NCBI GenBank assembly: GCA_013288985.1
Contig: JABDAT010000001.1
Coordinates: 92,389 to 130,166 of the forward strand
Reading direction: 5' to 3'
DNA length: 37,778 nt
From: Alphaproteobacteria bacterium
GTDB lineage: Bacteria; Pseudomonadota; Alphaproteobacteria; Rickettsiales; JABCZZ01
Position 1 is the stretch's first letter, and each line of letters opens with the position of its first letter. Of this stretch, positions 25,631 to 33,052 are shown piece after piece. The position numbers were made by a program, and so were the translations under genes. Below the pieces are notes generated by a model. It searched no databases, had not been told where the DNA came from, and worked only from the letters and a program-made list of their open reading frames with translations.

Positions 25631-26214
25631 AATACGCCCTTAGTTGATGGAATGTCATCGCTTTTACGCGCATCAATGGCAATGGCTTCACGCAGCGCGC
25701 GCGCCAGGCCCTTGAAACAGGATTCAACGATATGGTGATTGTTTTCGCCGTAAAGATTTTCAATATGCAAGGTGGCGCCGGAATTAAACGCAAATGCCTG
25801 GAACCATTCGCGGAATAATTCGGTGTCCATTTCGCCAAGCTTGGGTTTGGTGAAGTTTACTTTCCAGATGAAATAGGGGCGGCCTGAGAGATCAAGCGCG
25901 ATGCGCGACAATGTTTCATCCATGGGTGAAAGCGCCGAGCCGTAGCGCACGATGCCGCGGCGTTCGCCTAGCGCCTTGGCCACGGCTTCACCGAGTGTAA
26001 TCGCCACATCTTCGGTAGTGTGGTGATAATCGATATGGAGATCGCCTTTGGCTTCAATGGTAATGTCCATGAGGCTGTGGCGCGAGAGCTGCTCCATCAT
26101 GTGATCCAAAAATCCGATGCCGGTTGCGACGTTATATTTGCCCGATCCATCGAGATTGACGGTTGCTTTGACCTGCGTTTCTTTTGTTTTGCGTTCTACC
26201 GTTGCGGTGCGCAT
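25627..26214 (-). CDS. hisB: imidazoleglycerol-phosphate dehydratase HisB
   Basis: HisB removes water from IGP, the product of HisF/HisH. It is the monofunctional form (195 residues), without the phosphatase domain of the E. coli enzyme. The metal-binding histidine and acid clusters are LDHMMEQ (H38), [11 protein letters not shown] (H64, H65, E68) and [21 protein letters not shown] near the end. I chose the ATG at 26214, with GGGA six bases upstream, because [13 protein letters not shown] is the family start; in-frame ATGs four and eight codons upstream are less likely. It is first in the minus-strand his operon and is divergent from hslVU with 108 bases between starts. Confidence 0.95.
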   Translation of the reverse strand: MRTATVERKTKETQVKATVNLDGSGKYNVATGIGFLDHMMEQLSRHSLMDITIEAKGDLHIDYHHTTEDVAITLGEAVAKALGERRGIVRYGSALSPMDETLSRIALDLSGRPYFIWKVNFTKPKLGEMDTELFREWFQAFAFNSGATLHIENLYGENNHHIVESCFKGLARALREAIAIDARKSDDIPSTKGVL

Positions 26215-26286
26215 ATTTAATCCCATAAAAAATCCCACGAAAACACTGCATTTGTGCCCATAAGCAGTACAATTGTCAATAAAACC

Positions 26287-26315
26287 CTTGAACTTCTGAA
26301 AAATCTGCCCACATT
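26287..26315 (+). promoter_or_regulatory. candidate heat-shock (RpoH-type) promoter for hslVU
   Basis: CTTGAAC at 26287-26293 and CCCACATT at 26308-26315, with 14 bases between, resemble the sigma-32 pattern CTTGAAA / CCCCATNT. hslVU is a well-known heat-shock operon. Transcription would start about seven bases after the -10 element, at or right next to the hslV ATG (26323), and no Shine-Dalgarno sequence precedes that ATG, so the message may be leaderless. The match is imperfect in the -10 half. Confidence 0.5.
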
Positions 26316-26322
26316 ACCCCTC

Positions 26323-26877
26323 ATGACAGAAACTCCCAATCCCCTATGGCACGGCACTACCATCCTTTCTATCCGCAAGGGCGGCACGGTGCTGGTGGCT
26401 GGTGACGGGCAGGTGACGCTTGGCTCAACCGTCATTAAAGCCACGGCCAAAAAAGTGCGCAGGCTTGCCGACGGTAAAATCATTGCTGGCTTTGCCGGCG
26501 CCACTGCCGATGCCTTCACTTTATTTGAGCGGCTGGAAAGCAAACTCGAAAAACATCCCGGCCAGTTGACCCGTGCTTGCGTGGAATTGGCGAAAGACTG
26601 GCGCACCGATCGTTATCTGCGCCGCTTAGAAGCCATGATGGCGGTGGCTGATGCAACGACTTCGCTCATCATTACCGGCACTGGTGATGTATTGGAACCG
26701 GAAGACGGCATTATCGGCATTGGCTCCGGCGGCAATTACGCCTTATGCGCGGCGCGCGCGCTTATTGACACCAAACTCGATGCCGAAGCGATCGCCAAAA
26801 AAGCCATGAAAATCGCCGCCGATATCTGCGTCTATACCAATGAAAATGTGACGATTGAAACCCTTAAAACTGCTTAA
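26323..26877 (+). CDS. hslV: ATP-dependent protease peptidase subunit HslV
   Basis: HslV is the threonine-protease double ring that works with the HslU ATPase on misfolded and regulatory proteins. I chose the ATG at 26323 (184 residues), because [20 protein letters not shown] is the alphaproteobacterial type of start; the frame continues upstream without conservation. The active-site threonine after removal of a short leader is T12 (HG/TTIL). Other signatures are [24 protein letters not shown] and [15 protein letters not shown]. It precedes hslU by 15 bases and is divergent from hisB. Confidence 0.95.
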   Translation: MTETPNPLWHGTTILSIRKGGTVLVAGDGQVTLGSTVIKATAKKVRRLADGKIIAGFAGATADAFTLFERLESKLEKHPGQLTRACVELAKDWRTDRYLRRLEAMMAVADATTSLIITGTGDVLEPEDGIIGIGSGGNYALCAARALIDTKLDAEAIAKKAMKIAADICVYTNENVTIETLKTA

Positions 26878-26892
26878 GCCTTTAATATCTTT

Positions 26893-28221
26893 ATGATCTC
26901 CTCCGTCGCTACCGAACTTACGCCTGCTGAAATTGTCACCGAGCTGGATCGCTTTATTGTCGGCCAGCAGGATGCTAAGCGCTCTGTTGCCATCGCGCTT
27001 CGTAACCGCTGGCGCCGCCAACAAATTCAGGAAGAACATTTACGCGACGAAATCCTGCCCAAGAATATTCTTATGATTGGGCCCACCGGCGTGGGTAAAA
27101 CCGAAATTGCCCGCCGCCTGGCCAAGCTCGCCAAAGCGCCGTTTATCAAAGTGGAAGCGACCAAATTCACCGAAGTGGGATATGTCGGGCGCGATGTCGA
27201 TTCCATCGTGCGCGATTTGATGGAAGTGGCGATGGGCATGGTGCGCGAGCGTCACCACAATGAAGTGCGCGTCAAAGCCGAAGCCAGCACCGAAGAACGG
27301 CTCCTCAACGCCTTGGTGGGGGAAACAGCGAGCGAAGAGACGCGCCGCAAATTCCGTGAAAAACTGCGCGCCGGAGAATTGCAGGACAAGGAAATCGACA
27401 TTGAAGTTGCCGATACTGGCAATTCGCTGTTCCCAAGTTTTGATATTCCCGGCATGCCCGGCGGTCAGATGGGCGTGGTGAATTTGAACGACATCATCGG
27501 CAAGGCCATGGGCGGACGCACCAAAACGCGGCGCTTAAGTGTTGCTGACAGCGCTAAGATTCTGATTGCTGAAGAAAGCGAGAAGCTTCTCGATCAGGAA
27601 AAAGTGACTAAGGAAGCCCTCGACGCAGTCGAAAATCACGGCATCGTGTTCTTAGATGAAATTGACAAAGTTGCGGCGCGTGGTGAATTCCGCGGTGCCG
27701 AAGTCAGCCGCGAAGGCGTGCAGCGCGATCTGCTGCCGCTGCTTGAAGGCACCACGGTCAGCACGAAATACGGTTCAGTCAAAACCGATCACATTCTGTT
27801 CATTGCATCGGGCGCATTCCATATGGCCAAGCCATCCGACTTACTGCCCGAACTGCAGGGGCGCTTGCCGATTCGCGTCGAGCTCAAACCCCTCAGCGAA
27901 GACGATATGGTGCGCATTCTTGTGGAGCCTGAAGCCAGCCTCATCAAGCAATATACTGCGCTTATGACGACTGACGGCGTCACGCTTGAGTTTGCCAAAG
28001 ACGGTATCAAAGAACTCGCTGCGCTTGCGACCAAGGTTAACCGCGAAATTGAAAATATTGGCGCGCGCCGCCTGCACACCATCATGGAAAAACTGCTGGA
28101 AGAAATCAGTTTTGACGCGCCCGACAAGCAAGGCACGAAAGTGAAGATCACCGCTGCTTATGTGCAAAAGCACATCGGCGATTTGGCCAAGAACACCGAT
28201 TTGAGCAAGTTCATCTTATAG
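26893..28221 (+). CDS. hslU: HslU ATPase, unfoldase of the HslVU protease
   Basis: HslU is an AAA+ ring that unfolds proteins and feeds them to HslV. The 442-residue protein has a Walker A motif GPTGVGKT at 63-70, the pore motif GYVGRD at 96-101, the intermediate I-domain (about 110-230), Walker [10 protein letters not shown] at 251-259 with D255 and E256, and the C-terminal end [13 protein letters not shown], whose tail docks on HslV. The start [25 protein letters not shown] is normal. It follows hslV in the standard order. The stop is three bases before the heptamer array at 28224. Confidence 0.97.
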   Translation: MISSVATELTPAEIVTELDRFIVGQQDAKRSVAIALRNRWRRQQIQEEHLRDEILPKNILMIGPTGVGKTEIARRLAKLAKAPFIKVEATKFTEVGYVGRDVDSIVRDLMEVAMGMVRERHHNEVRVKAEASTEERLLNALVGETASEETRRKFREKLRAGELQDKEIDIEVADTGNSLFPSFDIPGMPGGQMGVVNLNDIIGKAMGGRTKTRRLSVADSAKILIAEESEKLLDQEKVTKEALDAVENHGIVFLDEIDKVAARGEFRGAEVSREGVQRDLLPLLEGTTVSTKYGSVKTDHILFIASGAFHMAKPSDLLPELQGRLPIRVELKPLSEDDMVRILVEPEASLIKQYTALMTTDGVTLEFAKDGIKELAALATKVNREIENIGARRLHTIMEKLLEEISFDAPDKQGTKVKITAAYVQKHIGDLAKNTDLSKFIL

Positions 28222-28223
28222 GC

Positions 28224-28251
28224 GTTTTCCGTTTTCCGTTTTCCGTTTTCC
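28224..28251. repeat. four tandem copies of GTTTTCC
   Basis: Four perfect 7-base units lie two bases after the hslU stop. On the minus strand they read GGAAAAC, so they begin with GG like the heptamers in hisF and hisH. Only one array is present, without a facing partner. A short hairpin (CATGC/GCATG around 28259-28271) follows, inside a longer ATTTCAT...ATGAAAT symmetry. The unit lies between hslU and the glycosyltransferase gene and encodes nothing. Confidence 0.85.
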
Positions 28252-28296
28252 CAATTTCATGCTACGCATGAATGAAATGGAGTATAAACGAGGCCT

Positions 28297-29223
28297 ATGG
28301 TTGAACTTTCTATTGTTATCCCGATGCATAATGAAGAAGCGGTGCTTCCCCTGCTGTTTGAACGGCTCAAACTATGCCTGGAGAAAATCACCTCCGATTA
28401 TGAAATCGTCTGCATCGACGATGGCAGCCGCGACAATACTTATAACCGGCTCAAGCAATACCACCAAAACGACCCGCGCATAAAAGCCGTGCATCTGGCG
28501 CGCAATTTCGGCAAGGAGGCTGCGCTTACGGCGGGCATTGAATGCGCTGTGGGCAATGCGGTGATACCTATTGATGCCGATTTGCAGGATCCGCCTGAAC
28601 TCATTGCCGAGCTGGTTGAAAAATGGAAAGCAGGCTATAAGGTGGTGCTGGCCACGCGCAGGAACCGTCCCGGTGATTCCTGGATGAAACGCACATCGGC
28701 CAATTGGTTTTATACTTCCATCAACCGTGTTTCCACAGTGAAGATTCCTCCTAATACGGGTGATTTCCGCCTTATGGATAAGATGGTGGTGGAAGCGGTG
28801 AAACGCTTGCCGGAACGCACCCGTTTTATGAAGGGCATTTTCGCTTGGGTAGGGTTTTCAACTACGGTGGTGTATTTCGACCGCGATGCCCGCGCGGCGG
28901 GTGCAACAAACTGGAATTACTGGAAATTGTGGAAATTTGCTCTGGATGGCATCTTTTCCTTCACTTCAGTTCCGCTGCGCGTGTGGACCTATATCGGCGC
29001 GTTTATCTCGCTTGTCTCTTTCCTTTGGGCCATTTTTATCATCATACGCACCTCTTTCCTGGGCATTACGGTACCGGGTTATGCATCACTTATGGTCGCC
29101 GTATTGTTTATGGGAGGAATGCAGCTGTTAAGTGTGGGTATTATTGGTGAGTATATCGGTCGTATCTACCGCGAGACCAAGCAAAGGCCTCTTTATTTAG
29201 TGGAAGAGACGGTCGGAATCTAA
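28297..29223 (+). CDS. GT2 glycosyltransferase, GtrB/DPM1-like
   Basis: This membrane enzyme probably moves a sugar from a nucleotide to undecaprenyl phosphate at the inner membrane, like GtrB, ArnC or polyprenyl-phosphate-glucose/mannose synthases. The 308-residue protein has the GT-A start SIVIPMHNEEAVL, DDGSRDNT, the metal motif IDADLQDP (D93, D95), TGDFRLMDK, and two C-terminal membrane segments (about 228-250 and 263-288) ending EYIGRIYRETKQRPLY. The sugar is not predictable. The ATG has GAGG only three bases upstream. No partner flippase or polymer genes are nearby. A terminator-like hairpin follows at 29290. Confidence 0.9.
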   Translation: MVELSIVIPMHNEEAVLPLLFERLKLCLEKITSDYEIVCIDDGSRDNTYNRLKQYHQNDPRIKAVHLARNFGKEAALTAGIECAVGNAVIPIDADLQDPPELIAELVEKWKAGYKVVLATRRNRPGDSWMKRTSANWFYTSINRVSTVKIPPNTGDFRLMDKMVVEAVKRLPERTRFMKGIFAWVGFSTTVVYFDRDARAAGATNWNYWKLWKFALDGIFSFTSVPLRVWTYIGAFISLVSFLWAIFIIIRTSFLGITVPGYASLMVAVLFMGGMQLLSVGIIGEYIGRIYRETKQRPLYLVEETVGI

Positions 29224-29289
29224 AAATACTCACATTTTCTCGATTCAACATTCTGTTATTTAATATTAAATACTAATCGTGACATACGG

Positions 29290-29331
29290 GCCACCGCCTG
29301 CTGTATATTTGCAACAGGTGGCGTAATCTTT
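29290..29331 (+). terminator. imperfect hairpin after the glycosyltransferase gene
   Basis: GCCACCGCCTGCTG (29290-29303) and CAACAGGTGGC (29312-29322) pair with one bulge and mismatches around an 8-base loop. TAATCTTTTAT follows. It is a plausible intrinsic terminator for the hslVU-glycosyltransferase group, though its T-run is interrupted. Confidence 0.45.
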
Positions 29332-29450
29332 TATAAAACAGTGAAATACTCATTGCTTATAACGCCAGATAATTGTTTTTTGTGGCCTATATTGATTTTC
29401 AGAATACGCAAAAAATATTAACTAGCAAAATATCAATCAGGAGTAACTGT

Positions 29451-30005
29451 ATGACTAAACGTATTTCCCTTCTTTCGGCCCTCGCTCTTATGGCGGCTGT
29501 TGCCGTACCTGTACTTTCTTCCGCTGAAGAAGCATTCAAAGCTGTTGTTCACGACACACGTGGTAACGCAGTAACCGATGCACGTGGAAATTGCGTGCGC
29601 ACGGAATGGGAAACTGCCAGCGAAGAATGCGGCGTGATGAAAAACCACACCCGTCTGGCTTCTGTGTACTTTGATTTCAACAAATCAACGCTCAACAAAA
29701 AAGCCCGCGCTACTTTGAATCAGCTGCTCGCAACGTTGAAGGACAAGAAGATTCACGCTGTAACCATTGCTGGTTATGCAGATGCAATCGGTTCTGATAC
29801 TTACAACCTCCGTCTTTCTGAAAAACGCGCTCATGCCGTTCAGCATTACCTGAAAGCACACGGTTTCAGCCATGCTAACACCGACATCCGCGCTCTGGGC
29901 AAAAGCACTGCAGAAGCAAAATGCAAAGGCCTGAAAGATGGCAAGCTTCATGCCTGCATGCAGGAAGACCGCCGTGTAGACATCGAACTGAGCGTAAGCA
30001 AATAA
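29451..30005 (+). CDS. small OmpA-like peptidoglycan-binding protein
   Basis: The 184-residue protein has a clear signal peptide (MTKRISLLSALALMAAVAVP, probable cleavage after SSA at 25). A short region with Cys 48 and 60 comes next, and an OmpA C-terminal domain from about 70. In that domain the peptidoglycan-binding D111 (GYADAIGSDTYN) and R126 (LSEKRAHAV) are conserved. There is no beta-barrel domain and no lipobox cysteine, so it is a free periplasmic or loosely anchored protein, not full OmpA or Pal. Cys 158 and 169 may form a disulfide. The ATG at 29451 has CAGGAG at a good distance, whereas the longer frame from 29373 would place 26 residues before the signal peptide. A strong terminator and simple, regular codon choice suggest high expression. 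Confidence 0.9.
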   Translation: MTKRISLLSALALMAAVAVPVLSSAEEAFKAVVHDTRGNAVTDARGNCVRTEWETASEECGVMKNHTRLASVYFDFNKSTLNKKARATLNQLLATLKDKKIHAVTIAGYADAIGSDTYNLRLSEKRAHAVQHYLKAHGFSHANTDIRALGKSTAEAKCKGLKDGKLHACMQEDRRVDIELSVSK

Positions 30006-30028
30006 GCTTGGCTTAGTTCTCACGAAAC

Positions 30029-30056
30029 GAAAGGGGCCCTCCGGGGCCCCTTTTTT
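30029..30056 (+). terminator. strong intrinsic terminator after the OmpA-like gene
   Basis: GGGGCCC (30033-30039) and GGGCCCC (30044-30050) form a perfect stem with a four-base loop, extended by AA/TT pairs and followed by six T. It stands 27 bases after the stop and is the clearest intrinsic terminator in the window. Confidence 0.95.
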
Positions 30057-30061
30057 GCATG

Positions 30062-30095
30062 CCCCCGGAATTTCAGGAGAAATTCTATGAGGGGG
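30062..30095. repeat. hairpin-forming palindrome
   Basis: CCCCC (30062-30066) with GGGGG (30091-30095) encloses GAATTTC (30068-30074) and GAAATTC (30079-30085) around an AGGA loop. It is non-coding, right after the OmpA-like terminator. Its role is unknown. Confidence 0.6.
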
Positions 30096-30145
30096 TCGTT
30101 CAGTCTGCTGACTACGCTTCTTGTTCCCTGATATCTTCTCTTTAA

Positions 30146-30236
30146 TGTCATTGCGGGCGAACAATGTGAGCGCGGCAATCCAGCCAAGCCACACGTTCTG
30201 AGTTGCTTCGTCGTCCTACTCCTCGCAAAGACGGAG
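30146..30236. repeat. dispersed palindromic repeat, copy 2
   Basis: This is the second copy of the element at 19629-19720. The outer arms are better kept here: GTCATTGCGGG (30147-30157) facing CCTCGCAAAGAC (30221-30232). The 27-base identical block ending GGCAATCCAG lies at 30156-30182, and TTGCTTCGTCGTC on the right is also shared. The inner arms differ, as CTGGATTGC of copy 1 has become CTGAGTTGC. It sits in the 358-base gap between the convergent OmpA-like and ppdK genes, so it touches no coding sequence. Confidence 0.75.
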
Positions 30237-30364
30237 ATAATGGAACAAGAAACGTAGGCAGGAATCTAACATGTTACGCGGAGGAGCACTTGCGACGACC
30301 CCGCGAAGCGAGGGGGAGCGGTAGTGGAGGCGAGAACTATACTCGCCCCCTCCTAATATATCAT
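30237..30364. other. rest of the OmpA-like/ppdK gap: GC-rich hairpins, no gene
   Basis: No coding sequence is supported here. A hairpin with arms GGCGAG (30329-30334) and CTCGCC (30342-30347), extended by GGAG/CTCC on a slipped register, lies just downstream of the ppdK stop. It could slow or end ppdK transcription, but no T-run follows it on the minus strand. A second short GC-rich symmetry is near 30297-30316. Confidence 0.5.
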
Positions 30365-33049
30365 CTAAGCCGCCTTGGCTTTGCTGGCTTTGGCTTTAAT
30401 GGCGGCCTGGGCTGCTGCTAAGCGGGCGATGGGAACGCGGTAAGGCGAGCAGGAGACATAGTTAAGCCCGGCTTTCTGGCAGAAGGCGATAGAAGCGGGG
30501 TCGCCGCCATGCTCGCCGCAAATGCCGAGCTTGATATCACTGCGGGTTTTGCGTCCGCGTTCAGCGGCGATGAGCACGAGTTCGCCCACACCTTCCTGGT
30601 CGAGTGTCACGAAAGGATCGCTTTCGAGCACATTTTTCTGTTTGTAGATTTCAATGAATGATGCTGCGTCGTCGCGCGAAAGGCCGAGCGTGGTTTGCGT
30701 CAGGTCATTGGTGCCGAAGCTGAAAAACTGTGCGTGTTTGGCGATATCACCGGCGCGAAGAGCTGCGCGCGGCAACTCAATCATCGTGCCTACGAGATAG
30801 TCAATCTGCACGCCGGTTTCTTTGGCTACGGCGGCGGCTGTATCATCAATCACTTTTTTAAGCATTTCCAGCTCTTTGGGGTTCATGACGAGGGGAATCA
30901 TGATTTCGGGAATCACTTTTTCCTTACTGTCTTTGACCACAATGCTTGCGGCTTCAAAGATGGCGCGCGCCTGCATTTCGTAAATTTCGGGGTAGGTAAT
31001 GCCAAGACGGCAGCCGCGGTGGCCAAGCATTGGGTTGGTTTCGTGCAGGAGATGGGCGCGCGCTTTTACGTATTCCACGGTCACACCGGCGGCTTTGGCT
31101 ACTTCTTTAATCTCAGCATCGGTATGGGGCAGGAATTCGTGCAAGGGCGGGTCAAGCAGACGGATAGTGACGGGAAGTCCGGCCATGATGCGAAAAATCT
31201 CAGCAAAATCCTTGCGCTGCATCGGCAGTAATTTCGCCAGTGCCGCTTTACGTTTTTCAACAGTTTCCGAGACGATCATTTCGCGCATGGGCGTGATGCG
31301 ATCGGTGTCGAAGAACATATGTTCGGTGCGGCAAAGACCAATGCCCTCGGCGCCGAATTTGCGCGCGGTGGCGGCGTCTAACGGGGTTTCAGCGTTGGTG
31401 CGCACCTGCAAGGTCCGCAGTTCATCCGCCCAGCCCATAAGCATGGCGAAATCGCCGGAGAGTTGTGGCTGGATAGTGGCTACGGCGCCGGAAAATACTT
31501 CGCCGCTCGAGCCGTTGATGGTGACGAAATCACCTTCTTTAATAATCTGATTGCCAGCTTTAAAGGTTTTGGCCGCGTAATCGATTTTGACTTCGCCGGC
31601 GCCTGATACGCAAGGTTTGCCCATGCCGCGCGCTACAACGGCTGCGTGTGAGGTCATGCCGCCGCGCGCGGTCAGGATGCCCTGGGCGGCATGCATGCCG
31701 TGAATGTCTTCGGGCGAGGTTTCAATACGCACCAATATTACTTTTTCTTTGTTGTGCGCGCGTTTTTCGGCTTCTTCAGCGGAAAACACCACCAATCCTG
31801 CAGCAGCACCCGGTGAGGCGGGCAGGCCACGGGCGAGTACGGTTTTCTTGGCGTTAGGGTCAAGGGTGGGGTGGAGCAATTGGTCAAGCGCCGCCGGGTC
31901 TACGCGCTCAATGGCCTGCTCTTTGCTGATAAGTTTTTCCGCCACCATATCGACGGCAATTTTGATGCTCGCCGCTGCTGTGCGTTTGCCGGAGCGGGTT
32001 TGCAACATCCAGAGCTTGCGGTTCTGCACGGTGAATTCAATATCCTGCATGTCGCGGTAATGTGATTCCAGCTTCTGGTAAATCTTCACCAGATCGGCAA
32101 ACACATCCGGCATGACTTCTTCCATGCTGGGCAAATCTGCACCGCTGGTGGCTTTGCCTTTGATGGTAAGGGCTTGCGGCGTGCGGATGCCTGCGACCAC
32201 GTCTTCGCCCTGAGCGTTGACCAGGAATTCGCCGTAAAAAGCATTCTCGCCGGTGGAAGGATTGCGCGTAAACGCTACGCCCGTAGCGCAGTCATCACCC
32301 ATATTGCCAAACACCATGGATTGCACATTGACCGCGGTACCCCAGCTTTCGGGGATATCATGAAGGCGGCGGTAAGTGATGGCGCGCGCATTCATCCAGG
32401 AATCAAACACCGCCTGAATGGCGCCCCAGAGCTGTTCTTCGACATTCTGCGGAAAGGGTTTGCCCCATTCTTCCTGCACCTTGTCTTTATATTGCGCCAC
32501 CAGAGATTTGAGATCGTCGGCGTTTAAGTCAGTATCGAGTTCCACGCGGCGGTCATTCTTTTTGGCTTCAAGCAATTCCTCAAAATGATAGTGATCGACG
32601 CCCAGCACCACGTCCGAATACATCTGGATGAAGCGGCGGTAAGAGTCATAGGCAAAGCGCGGATTGCCGGTTTTGGCAGCCAGGCCTTCGACGGTGATAT
32701 CGTTGAGTCCGAGATTGAGAACGGTGTCCATCATGCCGGGCATAGAAGCTCGCGCACCGGAGCGCACCGAAACCAATAATGGGTTTTTCGCTTCGCCAAA
32801 ATTGGCTCCCACGGCTTTTTCTATGGCGGTCAGGGCTTTTTTGACTTCTGCGTCCAATCCTTTGGGAAGGGTTTTGCCACCGGCATAATAGCCCATGCAG
32901 ACTTCGGTGGTGATGGTAAATCCCGGAGGAACGGGAAGCCCCAGCGAACACATTTCCGCGAGGTTGGCTCCCTTACCGCCGAGCAGGTTTTTCATATCTA
33001 CTTTGCCTTCGGCAAAGCCGTCACCAAAACTGTAAACATATTTCGTCAT
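30365..33049 (-). CDS. ppdK: pyruvate, phosphate dikinase
   Basis: PPDK interconverts pyruvate, ATP and phosphate with PEP, AMP and pyrophosphate, for gluconeogenesis or pyrophosphate-dependent glycolysis. The 894-residue protein has the three expected parts: an ATP-grasp domain (start VYSFGDGF, KNLLGGKGANLAEM; SVRSGARASMPGMMDT at 94-109), the phosphohistidine swivel domain GGMTSHAAVVARGMG with H468 and the neighbouring regulatory T466, and the C-terminal PEP/pyruvate barrel with IGLCRTEHMFF and GICGEHGGDP. The C-terminal tail is alanine/lysine-rich. It starts three bases after the glyS stop, so it is transcribed with the glycyl-tRNA synthetase genes, as in other alphaproteobacteria. A phosphorylation-regulating PDRP gene is not in the window. 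Confidence 0.96.
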   Translation of the reverse strand: MTKYVYSFGDGFAEGKVDMKNLLGGKGANLAEMCSLGLPVPPGFTITTEVCMGYYAGGKTLPKGLDAEVKKALTAIEKAVGANFGEAKNPLLVSVRSGARASMPGMMDTVLNLGLNDITVEGLAAKTGNPRFAYDSYRRFIQMYSDVVLGVDHYHFEELLEAKKNDRRVELDTDLNADDLKSLVAQYKDKVQEEWGKPFPQNVEEQLWGAIQAVFDSWMNARAITYRRLHDIPESWGTAVNVQSMVFGNMGDDCATGVAFTRNPSTGENAFYGEFLVNAQGEDVVAGIRTPQALTIKGKATSGADLPSMEEVMPDVFADLVKIYQKLESHYRDMQDIEFTVQNRKLWMLQTRSGKRTAAASIKIAVDMVAEKLISKEQAIERVDPAALDQLLHPTLDPNAKKTVLARGLPASPGAAAGLVVFSAEEAEKRAHNKEKVILVRIETSPEDIHGMHAAQGILTARGGMTSHAAVVARGMGKPCVSGAGEVKIDYAAKTFKAGNQIIKEGDFVTINGSSGEVFSGAVATIQPQLSGDFAMLMGWADELRTLQVRTNAETPLDAATARKFGAEGIGLCRTEHMFFDTDRITPMREMIVSETVEKRKAALAKLLPMQRKDFAEIFRIMAGLPVTIRLLDPPLHEFLPHTDAEIKEVAKAAGVTVEYVKARAHLLHETNPMLGHRGCRLGITYPEIYEMQARAIFEAASIVVKDSKEKVIPEIMIPLVMNPKELEMLKKVIDDTAAAVAKETGVQIDYLVGTMIELPRAALRAGDIAKHAQFFSFGTNDLTQTTLGLSRDDAASFIEIYKQKNVLESDPFVTLDQEGVGELVLIAAERGRKTRSDIKLGICGEHGGDPASIAFCQKAGLNYVSCSPYRVPIARLAAAQAAIKAKASKAKAA

Positions 33050-33052
33050 GTC

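Noticed and set aside
28259-28483. Short plus-strand frame starting before the glycosyltransferase
   Set aside because: It overlaps the glycosyltransferase in another frame and its product has no recognisable features; it is a shadow.
30203-30421. Short plus-strand frame in the OmpA-like/ppdK gap
   Set aside because: It consists of the dispersed repeat and the antisense of the ppdK end, so it is not a believable gene.
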